Assembly: GCA_964016875.1 (NCBI GenBank)
Contig: OZ024728.1
Coordinates: 6,374,272 to 6,438,271, forward strand
Length of the DNA stretch: 64,000 nt
Reading direction: 5' to 3'
DNA from: Fallopia convolvulus
Taxonomy: Eukaryota > Streptophyta > Magnoliopsida > Caryophyllales > Polygonaceae
Shown here: positions 35,001 to 48,108 of the stretch, in pieces
Position numbering within the stretch: the stretch's first letter is position 1
How the letters are laid out: each line of letters opens with the position of its first letter
Translations under genes and position numbers: made by a program
Notes under the pieces: model-generated
What the model was told of the DNA's origin: nothing
Database searches by the model: none
Seen by the model: the letters and a program-made list of their open reading frames with translations, nothing else

Positions 35001-36003
35001 ATGTTCAAAATGATCATCATCTATGTCAAGACCTTGCCTTTTAATTTGCATAGATCTCATACTCGCTGCAAATCATGACATAGATGAAAATGTCTTTATA
35101 ACTATATAGAAGAACAAACCCTTAGAAGAACTCCTAACGCAGGGCATTGTTTCCATTTTGTAGCCGTGAAATGTTCAACAAATGGCAAGCTCAAAGATGG
35201 TGGGGTGAAAATTATGACCGCATAATGGAGCTCTACAATGTCCAAAGATTCAATAGGCAGGCTCTAAATACTCCCTCAAGAGAAGATGAGGTAAAACTTT
35301 TGTTCATCCCTTCTTCCTTTTGATAACCTTGAAAGTTTGGGATACTTAAAAACCAAATTCTTGCAGCCAAGAGATTCTTCCTTTACAAGAATCGGATCCG
35401 CAACGGATAGTCCAATGAACAAAGACTGGACACCAAGACATCACTATAGACCCTCAGGAGTCAAAGGCTATTACCCTTCTGAATCCTCAGAGCATGGTGG
35501 AGCACAATATTACGGTGCTGGATCCAGTGCTTACGGAAAGGGCGAATCTTCATATCTCGATCCATCAAGGATCACGACCTCATCTAGGGACGAGGCCTCG
35601 GTCTCAATCAGCAATGCCAGTGATCTTGAGACAGAGTGGGTTGAGGAAGATGAGCCTGGCGTGTATATCACCATTAGGCAGTTTGCTGATGGGGCTAGAG
35701 AGCTCAGGCGCGTGAGATTCAGGTAAAATATGAATAAACTCATAAGGACCCGTTTGGTATCCATATCAACCAACCCAATAACTTGTTATTTTGATATCTC
35801 CAAAAAAATAACAGTGCTTGCCTGCTTGGTATGATACCAAACGAGTCCTAAAAGACATACTCTATTGTGTATTCATTCTTTTGGTTTTTATGGTTAACTT
35901 AACGCTAGACATTGTGTTGTGCAGCCGGGAGAAATTTGGGGAAGTGCATGCGAAAACCTGGTGGGAACAGAACAGAGAGAGGATTCAAGCTCAGTATCTC
36001 TAA
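32027..36003 (+). CDS. BRXL: BREVIS RADIX-like protein
   Basis: Five coding exons in phase: 32027-32134, 34395-34780, 35164-35290, 35367-35722, 35925-36003; 351 aa. BRX proteins are plant-specific polarity and growth regulators at the plasma membrane and in the nucleus, tied to auxin signalling and to protophloem development (family knowledge). The N-terminus MLTCITCAKQ has two cysteines where BRX proteins are palmitoylated. Residues 31-45 (KSLTSQLKDMALKISG) are the conserved N-terminal motif. Two BRX domains follow: about 133-190 (EWMAQVEPGVHITF, then WGENYDRIMELYNVQRFN) and about 297-351 (EPGVYITI, then TWWEQNRERIQAQYL). The length is normal for the family. The start is the only ATG giving the conserved N-terminus. 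Intron 1 contains a Stowaway MITE and intron 4 a small inverted repeat. Which paralogue this is cannot be settled here. Confidence 0.95.
33580..33834. mobile_element. Stowaway MITE in BRX-like intron 1 (255 bp)
   Basis: Ends CTCCCTCCGTTTCACAATAG and, at the right, its inverse ending acggagggag, flanked by TA. An internal stretch (tttcacaatagttgttcata) next to the left end is present twice, at about 33590 and 33626. It lies between coding exons 1 and 2. Confidence 0.9.
35745..35849. repeat. Short terminal-inverted-repeat element in BRX-like intron 4
   Basis: taaggacccgtttggtatcc at the left and, reverse-complemented at the right, ttaggactcgtttggtatca make about 20 bp inverted ends around an AT-rich core. 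The size suggests a MITE. The target duplication is unclear. Confidence 0.5.
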
Positions 36004-37738
36004 CTTGCATACTCTTTTTCAAGTTATTTTTTTCTTCCCATTTTGTCCTTCCAGTTATTTTTAGAAAACTTTGAAAACCAAAGATTGAAGAGCACCGGGA
36101 AAAGGGTTATATATCATATCGCCTCATTATATGTATTCATTTATATGACCATTTGGTCATTGTTTAATTTTCCATACGGCTCATAACTAGTTATTTTTTT
36201 GGCCTTCTTGACCAATTTGTCTGAGTTTTGGATGCCTCAGAGAGGTTGCTCATTGGTTTTGGATACATAGACAATTTTCCCTTGATGAGTTGTAACCCAA
36301 GTTTTTTGAGCTAGATATATGAGTTATTTCAAAGATTTGTTCATTCATATTGGGATGATGATGGGATCCATCTATGTGTGTCTTACAATTGTAAATTATT
36401 TAATTCAAAGACTACCTAAATACATTCAATTTTTGTATTGTTTGAATGCGGTAAACCATATTATAACAGTTCGTCAGACTCGATGTTATAGTGAAAGTTG
36501 AAAAGATGCTCAATTTAATTTGTCACCTACTAGATAATGAACCATATTCTGAGGTGGCATCACATGTTGTCGTCACCTTCTAATACACGTGGGATTGTGT
36601 GTGCCATATGCTTGTGGGACTCTTCTCCAACACAATTGTCATAAATACTTCATTCCTCACAAACAAACACAACAATAAATACAGAGGCTGATTTTTGAGC
36701 ATATATTTTATGATGATTTGGGCTTAATTTTAGTTTGTGTGTATTGTAATAATTAATCTTACGTATCGCGTTATAATTTCTTTTCTAGATGTATATTATT
36801 TATTTTTCTGATATGTCCTTTTGTATATAAATTAATATCGAATGATACATATATAGTTTTTAAACTAATTTAAAATAAAATATATGTCAATTAAATTTTA
36901 AAAATAATATAATATTATCTAGGTAAAATTTATATTCATAAATTATCAAAGTATTTACATCGTTTCAAACAAAATAATTCAAAAGTTTTTCAATAAATTA
37001 ACAAATAGATATGTTAAATTTTCTATCATCTTTTTTTTTTATATAAAATTCTATTATAGTTATAAAATATTTAAGCTTTAATACTCTTTTTAACAAAACC
37101 ATCATATTAATATTATCTTTTCTATATTTTATAGAAAATTTTGATAGTCATGTTTTCTCTATTTTATATGCCTACATATATCTTAATATCTAGATACCCT
37201 GTACTTCTGTAGTTATAGGATTTCTATAGATCTCTGCTAGAGCGCTGCCCATCGCCTTCTCGTTTCTTCATCCACTTCTCTCCTCTTTCTTCCTCTCGAG
37301 GTCGCCAGAGTCTACCAGATCGGAGGTATTTATCTTCTGTCAGATCTAAATTTATTGATCTCACGATATTCCTATGTAAGAATTGGAATTGTATTAAAAA
37401 AATGGTGGTTTTGATTGAAGATTGCGAGCTTACCGTAAATTATGCTGTAGTGATTTGTTAATTTCACTTGCTATATATTTCTGTCGTTTGAATTGCTTAA
37501 AAAAGGGTTCCGGCAGTATTTCTTATCGAATTAGAAATCTGAAACTAGGTGAATTGCGCCAGAATTGAGTTGCTATTCCGCTCTTGCAAGTGCCTTTTTT
37601 TTTTATTATAAAATCTGTTAAATGGTACGGGATGCAATGTTCTTTGATCGCCATTTGAATTAGATGTCGATTTGATGCTAATTTTTTTTTTTGTCTTTTA
37701 TTCACCATGATATCTTCAGCGATATCAGCAGTCTGAAA
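36004..37738. other. BRX-like/V-ATPase intergenic region and V-ATPase leader
   Basis: 36004-36300 is the probable 3' UTR of the BRX-like gene. 36500-37200 is AT-rich DNA with no gene. About 37240-37325 is a CT-rich probable non-coding first exon of the V-ATPase gene, ending at gtattt (37326). The intron would end at the cag just before 37732, eight bases ahead of the ATG. Confidence 0.45.
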
Positions 37739-40700
37739 ATGGTTGAGGCGCAAAAAAATTTCGATGAGGACGATGGAAATCTGGAGATTGGGATGGGTAA
37801 GATCCCTTAATATCTATAGCGTTGCTGATAGTTCGAGATTCTACAGAAGTGGAACGTATACGTCATCATGATTCATAACTCATAACATATGGGCTTCATT
37901 TGCAGATATAGGAGCTTGTTGATATTATAATTATCAATTTCTCTCAATGCTACTTTTAATGCTTTGATCAGATAATAAGTTCTCTGTAAAACTTGGGAGT
38001 TTCTGAAATTAAGTTTGTTTTCTGTAGAAATTGGGTTCAGCTATTCTTGCCTCTTTGTGATTAAAAAGACAATTTAGATGCTGTAGAAATCTTATTCATC
38101 CTGTATGTCTAGTGTTTTTTCTTTCCAATTTCAGTGTCCACTTGAAATTAGTTTTTGTGGAATGGATTTAGGCTAGTAGTTTCCAACTGACTTTCAATTT
38201 ATGTGCACAGAATATAGAACTGTTTCTGGAGTTGCTGGGCCACTGGTTATACTTGAAAAAGTCAAGGTACCTTTGAGCTTCTAGTTTCTTCTCTTTTTCT
38301 GTAGATTTAAGGCTTTTTGCTTTTGTTGTTTAGAAAATTCTATGATTTTCCTGTGTAGGGACCCAAATATCAAGAGATTGTAAATATCCGTCTAGGAGAT
38401 GGAACTACTCGTCGAGGTCAAGTCCTGGAAGTTGATGGTGAGAAGGCTGTTGTGCAGGTACTTACTCACATTGTTGTTGCATGGTTAAAAGAATATTGCT
38501 TGAAATTGATTACCCTCACCTGAAAATAATAAATGGCTGCACATTTCTCAGCATGTAATTTGTTTCATCATGAATGAATATGAGTTCTGAAACATCTTAA
38601 TCAATATGAACATTGAATACGGATCTTTGTTTGACAGGTGTTTGAAGGTACATCTGGGATTGATAACAAATATACCACAGTGCAATTCACAGGGGAGGTA
38701 AAAAGATCAAGTTGAATTTTTATTTGCTAGTTTACGAAGCGATGATCAATGGTGGATGGTGAACTATTATGATTTGCTCTCACCATATATTATGCTGTAT
38801 ATATAGAGCATGGTGTTGAAATTTAGAACTTTGTGCATTCTCATTGTTCAGTCAGTATGTATATGGCAGGAGTTGTGAATCCATCTTGGTTTAATTGCCC
38901 TATTTACAAAGAAGGAACAAAATGAGACTATAATTTATATGGATACAGTCTAGTAATAATCTGTCTTTATCTAAGACATAGGTCTTGTTTCTCTTCGTAG
39001 AGAATGATTCTCTTATTAGCATTACACCACTCTTTTTCTGATGATACTTCAAACATTTTGTGTAGGTTTTGAAAACTCCCGTCTCTTTGGATATGCTTGG
39101 ACGGATTTTCAATGGATCTGGCAAGCCTATTGATAATGGTCCTCCAATTCTTCCGGAGGCATATTTGGATATTTCTGGTATGTCGCGTTCCCCTGATGCT
39201 CTAAGCTTAGAGGATTTTATGCATTCTAGTTGAAATAGGTCAGGTGTATTGCCGTTTGCTGACATCTTATTTGACCTTTTGTTATTATCAGGTAGTTCAA
39301 TCAATCCTAGTGAGAGAACTTACCCTGAAGAGATGATTCAAACAGGGATTTCTACAATTGATGTCATGAATTCTATTGCTAGGGGACAAAAGATCCCTCT
39401 TTTCTCTGCAGCAGGTCTTCCCCATAATGAAATTGCTGCTCAAATCTGCCGTCAAGCTGGGTTGGTTAAGCGTTTGGAGAAGTCTGACAACCTTCTGGAG
39501 GTACCGTTACTTGTAGCTATTCATGCATCCTTGTTATTGTTTCAGTCTTTTTCTCCCTTCTCTTTTTGGGAATTAGTTTATGAGCTTTTGCTTATCTATT
39601 AAATGAATTTACAGGGTGGAGAAGAAGACAATTTTGCCATTGTGTTTGCAGCTATGGGGGTGAATATGGAGACTGCACAGTTCTTCAAACGGGATTTTGA
39701 GGAGAATGGGTCAATGGAGAGAGTGACCCTTTTCCTCAATCTGGTATTTCCCACTTGTCACATGATTTCCCTTTTAATCGAACTTGTATATTTTCCTTCC
39801 AAACTTCAATCAAAAGTGAAACTGCAAGCAAGAAGTGCTTATTTTCTCCGTGACTTCTTGTAGGCTAATGACCCCACAATTGAGCGTATCATTACGCCAC
39901 GAATTGCACTCACTACAGCCGAATATTTAGCATATGAATGTGGGAAGCATGTTCTTGTCATACTGACGGATATGAGTTCTTATGCTGATGCACTTCGTGA
40001 GGTATTTGATCCCTTCATTTTTTTTTTGTTAATAATTCTCTTTTTAGAAGTAACGAGTATATTCTAAGTTTACACCCATTTGTATCCAAGAAATAATTTG
40101 CTCAAAAAAAAAGAATATAATTTTTGAAACGTATTTGAATCACTAATCTGTAACGAAACAGAACTGGCATAAGCTCCACAGTTGAGCAAGCTTTCAATTT
40201 CTTGAAACCAAGTGTTGGTGTTATTACACCAAGAAAAAACTGCGGTTTCTTCAATAGTTTGGAGAATTTTATTGTAGGCTCTGATATTCCCACGAGAAAT
40301 AGACAACACTACAAGGGCCCAAAAGAACATGCTGTTGGGCTGCCCCCCTTTATCCAGCTTGCTTGTCCTGTGTTAGAACAGCTACTGTATCTCTGTACCC
40401 CTTTAGGCTGTCTGCTTTTTTGAAATGTCAACTTGATTCTTTTATAATCTTCACAAAATTAGGATTTCCCATTCCTTATTCTGTAGGATGATTTTTAAAT
40501 TCAGAAGTCAAAAGTATGCTGCCAACTACCTAATTGAATTCTGTATGACTGTGTGATGATATGATATAGATGTTTATAACTTGAGCGGATTCAGTGACGC
40601 AAACAACTTTTATCCCAGGTTTCTGCAGCCCGAGAGGAAGTGCCTGGAAGACGTGGTTATCCTGGTTATATGTATACCGATCTGGCCACCATCTACGAGC

Positions 40701-41961
40701 GTGCTGGAAGAATTGAAGGAAGGACTGGCTCCATCACCCAAATTCCAATTTTAACTATGCCTAATGATGGTATGGTACTTCTTAGGCTATATGAAATCCT
40801 ATTTTCTGATGACAAATAAAAGTACTTACTACTTGGGGCTTATTTTGGTTCCAAATTTCAGATATTACACATCCAACTCCCGATCTCACGGGTTATATCA
40901 CAGAAGGGCAAATATATATTGACAGGCAGCTCCATAATCGACAGGTAATGTTACAAACACAAGGAGAAAATTCACATAGACTAGATGAGAAATATTATAG
41001 TGAGTTTGTTGATAGGCTCTTGATTGTTGCTAAAAGTTTCTTGCATCTGTGGTGTTTGGGAGGCTAAGATTTTGCTTTCCTGAGAAGAGAGTTTATGAAG
41101 AATTGAGAAATTAATGAAAAATTTCATCCATAGGATGGTCAAATCCTTCATATATTGTCATCTAGATAGATTGATTTACGGGCAGTCAAAATTATGAAGC
41201 TGATTCTTACCCTACATATATTTTTTATTTACAGATATACCCACCAATCAATGTCCTTCCTTCACTGTCCCGTCTAATGAAGGTAAATCATGTGAAATTG
41301 CCAACTTGGTTACATTCAGCTTAAGTCGGTTATTTAGCACATATTCATTATTTGATCAAAACTAAGATGCAACCTTTGTGTCATGACAGAGTGCCATAGG
41401 TGAAGGAATGACTCGTAGGGACCACTCTGATGTGTCAAACCAGGTTTGATCACATTGTTATCCAGTTATTTATAATCGTTCTCCTTTTGTTCACCCCATC
41501 AACTAAATCTTATCCTTCCATGTTTTCAGCTCTATGCCAATTATGCAATTGGGAAGGATGTGCAGGCTATGAAAGCTGTGGTTGGAGAAGAAGCACTTTC
41601 TTCAGAGGACTTGGTATGTTTTCTTGTATCGTCTTGACATAATTGTATAACTTAATATAAAAGGGACCTTCAAATCCCACAACCTAGATATCTTGAAAAA
41701 AAAATACAAGCATTCTTGTTATCAAACCAAATACAACTAGCTGATTGACATTGCCATTGTTTTCTTTTCACTTAGCTGTATCTGGAGTTCTTGGAGAAAT
41801 TCGAGAGGAAATTTGTTACTCAAGGAGCTTACGACACCAGAACCATATTCCAGTCACTTGATCTGGCTTGGACTCTCCTGAGAATCTTCCCCCGTGAGCT
41901 CCTCCACCGTATACCAGCCAAGACCCTTGATCAGTATTACAGTAGAGACGCGTCCAACTGA
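37739..41961 (+). CDS. VHA-B: V-type H+-ATPase subunit B
   Basis: Fourteen coding exons in phase: 37739-37796, 38211-38266, 38359-38457, 38638-38697, 39066-39177, 39292-39500, 39615-39743, 39864-40001, 40619-40769, 40862-40944, 41235-41282, 41390-41443, 41530-41613, 41776-41961; 488 aa, the usual plant length. Subunit B is the non-catalytic nucleotide-binding subunit of the V1 head, which acidifies vacuole and Golgi/endosome lumens. An N-terminal beta-barrel (about 22-88) is followed by the ATP-synthase alpha/beta fold. At 167-175 the P-loop position reads SAAGLPHNE, without the GKT of catalytic subunit A, as expected for B. PPINVLPSLS at 368-377 is the alpha/beta family signature. The first ATG after a CT-rich leader gives MVEAQKNF. 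No damage seen. Confidence 0.97.
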
Positions 41962-42057
41962 ATGGCAGTGAAGAATAATGATTACAAAAACACAGGTGCA
42001 GGTTCATGATTTCTGCTCCTTTCTTTCTGGATTTGGTTCCATCTGCCACCTCTCACC

Positions 42058-42063
42058 AATAAA
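42058..42063 (+). promoter_or_regulatory. Polyadenylation signal AATAAA of VHA-B
   Basis: AATAAA about 97 bases after the VHA-B stop codon, in a T-rich 3' UTR. Confidence 0.6.
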
Positions 42064-43104
42064 GTTTGAAGTTATTCTTTGAAATGCTCCCAAAGTGAGG
42101 ACTTGTTTTTTCTGGCTAGTGTTTGTATATTACAAGTATTCATTCCTCAGGAAACTATTTATGGATTGTGGTGTCTTTGGACCAAGTAGCGAGTGTGGTC
42201 ATGCTTGCTTCCATCATTTTGCTGTGCATGTAATATGTCAATGGATTGCCTTTTGAGAATATTATGACTATCATTTCACATAATAACAACAAGTGTTTTC
42301 CTGTTTGTGCTGGAGCCTATTTATATCTATATATGCTTTGTTTGAATGTGCGTTTTTGCTCGAGGCTGATTTAACATGGAAATTTTAAATTAAAGCAAAG
42401 CCAACTAGCTAAAAAATTATAGTATTTTTTTTGGGTTATTAAAAAAACATAGCAAAGCCGAAGAAATTGAATAATACCAACCACAACTGGCCGCAAGAAC
42501 TCCAAGAAGGGGCTTTGTAAATTGCTCAGTTTTAATTAGGTTAGTTGGAGCTTTATAAAGTGTACGTTCATCCGTTAACTTTAATTACCGCATGCATTGT
42601 TAATTTCTCACTTAATATAGTGATCGGCATCTTTTTTAACGTATCTAAATTGTATTAGCCTCATAAATTATACTCCTATGTGGCAAAAAATACGATATTT
42701 TTCACAAGGAGTATGAATGTATTATTATGTATGTTGTCAATCTCACACACAAATTAGGCAATATTCATACATTTGTGTGACATCATACACACAAATTAGG
42801 CACTATTCACACATTTTTTGTGAAACCGGGGGGTCAACGATGAGTGGACTTTATTTATATACGTATAGTATATTGATGAATCATCATCACTAATCAGTAT
42901 AGCAATTCCCGTTTTTCATTGTTCTCTTATAAACAACTCGTCAAAATTTCCGACCAACCCACCACAGAAAGTGGAAAATTCGAAACGAAAAAAAAGAAAG
43001 GAAAAAGGATTCCGGTGGGGCGACCGACTCTTCCGATCACCGGAAACCGTCGCCGATGTCCGGGGATCTCATGTCGCGATCGCATCGTGCGTAATTTTCG
43101 TTTG
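42064..43104. other. VHA-B to membrane-protein intergenic region
   Basis: No gene. At about 42743-42781 and 42785-42820 the phrase cacacaaattaggca(a/c)tattca occurs twice as a near tandem repeat. A TATA-like tttatttatata at about 42850 lies 250 bp ahead of the next start codon. Confidence 0.45.
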
Positions 43105-46100
43105 ATGGATTCCACGGGGCTTCCTCGCGCCTTGTTCCGAGTATTAGTATGTTGTTTCTCGCTTCTCGGAATAGTCTCGTTCTCTTACATATTAGGGTTC
43201 GTGGCCCTCTCATTTAGCAGCTTGTCGATTGCTCCTCCGGATACGGTTCCCTCCCATTGTAAAATCGTCTCCAGCAGTAAGTTCCTTTTCCCTCATCTCA
43301 TCTGAATTTGGCTTTTAAGGTGCGAGTCTTTGATTGTGTTTTTGCATTAATTTGATGTGTATATTGTGTGGTGAAATTATTGATTCGATTAGGAAGCCCT
43401 GAGCTACTTATGCTTTGTGTGTTAGCGTGGAGTTACGGATATGCACTGTTCTCTACTTCTCTGGTTAATGGATGATGTCATTGGAACTTGTATTGCTTTT
43501 TTCTCCCTTTTGAGGACTTTGACAATTTGCTCCGTTTGGATTCAAGATAGTTGGGTTTCCTTGTTAAAGATAGCTATGGGCAAGGAAAATTGACGGGCAA
43601 TGGCTGCTCTAGAACCTGAATTGGGAATGTCCAGGGCAGTCTTCTTCTGAATGTCAATGTTGTACCTTTACTAGTAGAGCTTGATAAAGAGTAAATTTGT
43701 ATGGATTGGGACTGAAAGCTTGGGTTCATGGCAAATTCTGGAAGCATTTGGATAGTATAGGGTTGTTTGATTTTCCTGTTTTTTGCTCCCATATGAGTGT
43801 AAGACTGCAAGTCCCCCTTTGATTAGATTTATTACACCGAAAATATATGTGCTATGAACTAAATATTTTAAGTACTCAAGTCTTATAGAATATAGACCAT
43901 AGCTTAAAGTCTGCTCAAGATCTTTCCTGTCTTCATTTTATAAAACCAGACAAGGCCACGAATGCAACTTAATCAATTAGTCTGGGGAGGGAGTGGCTTA
44001 TGAATTTCAACATATTAAGAATGCTACTCCATGCAACATAGTATAAAGGACCCAGTTGATAAGGCGACAGTCCAAAGATTCAGCAAAATATTCCCAAAGG
44101 TCATAGCTCTCCTTGATTGCTGGCAATTCTAATGCTATTCCCTCCTAAAGATGGTTGAGAGCAAGAGTGCTTGTTTAGGCAGCATCTATGCAGACATGCC
44201 TCACATGCCCTTTTTATTGAATGACTTACAGAAGGATCTTCTTATAGAATAACTTAACAGAATCGTTCTCCCATTTTTCTTCTATTGGATACTAGATACA
44301 AGGTTGTTTATGGTTTCCGTGCCAAGATTGATGTGGACAGGGGGAGGAATAATTCGTTCTCTTTATCATTTGCATTTTCTAGTCTTTATACAACAACATG
44401 AACAACCATCTCCGCTAAATCTTGCATAAGTGAGGCTGGGGCGGGGGGATGGATCTGTGTACTCATTGAACTGTTTTTCTTTTCCTACTTAGAAGGGGCA
44501 AGTGCGTCTTGGCTTTACACATGTCAATTGAAATGTGACTATACTTCCAATATGGGTTCATAATCTTATTTCAAGGAAAACTCTAGTCTTACTTGTAATT
44601 CTGTTGATTGCCTTTCAATTGAACTTTCTATCAGACCAAGAGGCAAGGATGGTATTTTAAATAGAAGATAATGAGATCATTAATAGATGATAGCAAAGGA
44701 ATTAATTACTTATGTAATGAGATTGTAAATTTGTAATCAGCACTTTTGTGAGTATCAAAGTATATGTAACTCATCCCTTTGAACTTGCAGGTGTTGACCT
44801 AAGGTCTTCTAAAGTCTGTGAACTTGGACTGCTCAATTTCAAGGCAAAACGTGTATTTTATCCATCTGAAAGAAGGAAATTCCGATGTCATTATGATTAT
44901 TACTGGGCTTCAGTCTTCAAGGTGAGTTCACATGCTTATATGCTTGGAAAATTTCTTGTTCCTCTCAAATCACATTCATATACTATTCTTCTCTTTAATC
45001 TATATTGCAAAATGTGATTGCTTCATTGCTCTTTACCATATTATTAGGTAGTTTACGATGTCTGTTTCAAAGTGCTGGATCTCTGCACATAACGAGTATG
45101 TTAATCTAGATCTAGTTCATGAGAAAGAACAAAGTTAATATTGCATTTGTACAAGCAACCAAATTTATCCATTAACCATGAGTTGGGAGTATGGGAAATA
45201 GTGACTTTAGAGATAACAAACTCACATCATAACTATATTGCTCTAGGGTATTAGTTGCAATAATATAGAAATTATGGAATAGGGTGGCAAGTGTATGGAA
45301 AATTAAGAAGTTAAATTACAATAGCTAACAATTGGCACTATCAACTGCTACCCACGATCTTTCTTCTTGAGAAAAAGAGCGGTGTGATTTACAAACGTCA
45401 TTTAGGTCTCATATGTTTTGATCTTGCTTGTAATTGCTGATTTGAGTGAAACAATTGGTAATGCTTCCATAAACATAGAACTTTAAGGCTTAACTAAATA
45501 GCAGTGTAGTCTCAAAAGAAAGAAAGACAGAAGAAGGTTGGTGTGTATCAATGTATGCTTTAAGTTGGATATACTACATTTTAAAATGAACAAGTAGCAG
45601 TTTGTAATACTTAGACAAATTAGGACTACTGGTGGCAGTGAAAGCATGGAGACAGAAAAGCTAGAGACTGCTGTATTAGATGAACAGTAAATCTCACGTG
45701 TTGTGTTAGATAAGGATGCAGATAGGCAAGCCATCGCATTGACGGGGAATTTGAAAGAAAGACTAGTGGTTTCACTGTTCTGTAGTAATCTTTGACAATG
45801 TACTGTAGTGGAGGGGCAATTTGTGGGTGTGTCAGTGCAGGGGAAAGGAATGTGGTTGTGGTCATAATAGAAATGGTAACAAGGTGGTATGAAGCTGAAT
45901 AGAGTGGGCCATGGTTGAGTTTTGAATAATGGTAAACCTTGCAATTTGTTTTTACCCATGATTAGCTTAGTATTTTCTTAAAAATGGTCGTGAGAAAATA
46001 ATGAAAGGTCAAACGTATGAAAATATCAGCAAACTTTGAAACCTTTTAGGGATTGACACGAGATTTTTCCTTGAAATTTTATCATGCCAATGGTTCATTG

Positions 46101-47315
46101 CCATATTTATAAGCCAACAAAGTTACTATGTATGATGTGTTACTTACATCTATTGAAACATCTTAATTTTGATAAAGAATGTGATATCAATATATAGGAA
46201 ATTTCTGTTTGATGATACAAAGGATGGATTTTTCTATTCAGTGCTTTCAATTATTCTCTAAATTCTAATTGTGAAAAAAATAGGTGGAGTACTTTGACCA
46301 TTTGTCTGGTCAAATGGTACCCGGTTTTGCTGAAGCTCCAAAGGAGGCCCTTCCTCATGATTGTAGACCTGATTTTGGTGCTGCCTTGTTGACTAGACAC
46401 AAGTTCAAGGTATCTGTTCAGGAACCCCAATGAGCAAATTAAAACTGGTATATTAGTCACATTTTATGCCTCATAACCAATGGTGTTACATAGGTGAATG
46501 AGAGTTACAACTGCTGGTATTCATCTGGCATGTCCAATATTGAGATATTTCGAGACAGCAATTTCGGTTGTCACATCAAAGGTCCATCGGGAATTGAGAT
46601 GATTCGAAGATATTTTATTCTGTAAGTTGATTACTGGTTTAACTTTTCAGTGTCCAATAGTTGGTTGAGCTAATTCATAATTGCATAGCTACGTGTTGGT
46701 ATGTATGTAGTGATAACAGAAATAACTTCACCCTTCAATCTAATTCCTTCACATACGATCCACGTTACATTTTCATAGGAACACAAGTTAATAATGTCAA
46801 TCATAAAGCACACACTGGAACTGAGGAAAATATTCATGATAAAAGTGATATCTAACACAGTCCTCATGATCATACATGTCTTCCTCTGCTTTGCTTTTCT
46901 GCACATACAAAACATGGCGTTGACACCAATAACAAACTTCCTAGAAGATTTTAAGAGTACAAATGAATATCAACTCATACAGATCAAACTAACTTGTTAC
47001 AAATCTTCCAGGTCCACAAGGATGTCAAAGTTTTGGCTAGCAAGTCGTCAACTGCCAGCTGGCATGGGATTGGGAATGGTAGCTGGAACCACTGTTGGGT
47101 TCTTTGCCCCCTTGATACTCGTCGTCTTGTCAAAGGTACTTCCGCCGTTCGTTCTTTGTTGTCACCGAGTAGGCTCTCATCTGTTGGCAACTCTGCTACA
47201 CAGATTATTCCTGACTCGAGCATTTTTTCTATTGGCATACTTTTCTTTTGTGGGTTGGATAGCCATTCAATATGCTAAGAAGCTTGGCCTCCCTGTAGTC
47301 TTGGTAGAATACTGA
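43105..47315 (+). CDS. Conserved plant membrane protein, function unknown
   Basis: Five coding exons in phase: 43105-43276, 44791-44921, 46284-46409, 46494-46621, 47012-47315; 286 aa. I do not recognise a named family. Start: the first ATG in the frame is 43105 (MDSTGLPRALFRVL); upstream in-frame codons include no ATG. A hydrophobic segment at about 11-37 is followed by a polar region of about 150 residues with roughly seven cysteines (DLRSSKVCELG, KFRCHYDYYWASV, LPHDCRPDF, SYNCWYSSGM, NFGCHI), suggesting a lumenal or outside domain with disulfides. Two or three further hydrophobic segments lie near the C-terminus (about 200-225, 233-265). The protein ends in VVLVEY. Two of the introns exceed 1.3 kb. 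Existence is well supported by phase-consistent splice sites; the role is open. Confidence 0.85.
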
Positions 47316-48099
47316 ATACCCATCATCATTCAGCTCTGCTTTAGGCTAATTGTGTAGAAATTTGGTGCATGCTATGTGGTTTATCTTGTGTATACAATAT
47401 GTGGCATTTTTGTATGGAAAAATAGCGTTTAAGAGGAGGAGAAGCTTGTGTAAATACCCTAGTAGTATAAAATAGACCGGATATCTCTTCTTCTCGATGT
47501 TGGATGTCTGCAATTTTTAATTTTTTTTGTGAGAAAAGGGGCTCTTTTGTTGATTTGGGAGAATTCAAGTGCTATCATCATCTTTATAATTTATTAGTTG
47601 ATGACCATGCAAGATAATCCTATTTAGAAGTTATAAAAACTAATTAAACTCGTTGTTCAATGCACAACTAAAACTTAAAATTTGAAATTATTCATTTAAT
47701 TATAAATAAGAATTTATGAAAAAAGCAATATAAAAAGTAATACAGTATAATTTAGTATAAACATGTGTTACATAGCTCATCTATTATGTTTTGGTGAGAT
47801 GATGTATTAGATGAACAGTAAGGCTCATGTGTAAGTCCAATCCTAAGAAGTATCTTTAATTTGTTTGCGAATCGTTGCTTCAGTTAGCCCAAGAGAATTT
47901 TGCACACGTGAGAGTCGAACACGAAATCTCCTATTTGAAAAATCCTATTTCACATAACTTTGGTAATTGTTTTATTGTTAGTTTTTTTCCGAAGTAGACA
48001 GACCGGACCACTCTAACTTTATTTGAATCTGGATTGAAAAAATTAATCCAGAAAAATCGGTAATTACTTTTAAAAAATTGTCACTTTGTCACTAGATGA
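47316..48099. other. 3' UTR and non-coding region
   Basis: AT-rich. No gene or repeat recognised. Confidence 0.5.
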
Positions 48100-48108
48100 C
48101 ATAAGTTG

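Noticed and set aside
42919..43104. Upstream extension of the membrane-protein frame
   Set aside because: The frame starts at TTG, not ATG. The next ATG in frame is at 43105, giving the hydrophobic N-terminus.
45483..45959. 158-codon minus-strand frame
   Set aside because: Lies inside intron 2 of the membrane-protein gene, on the other strand, with no homology that I recognise.
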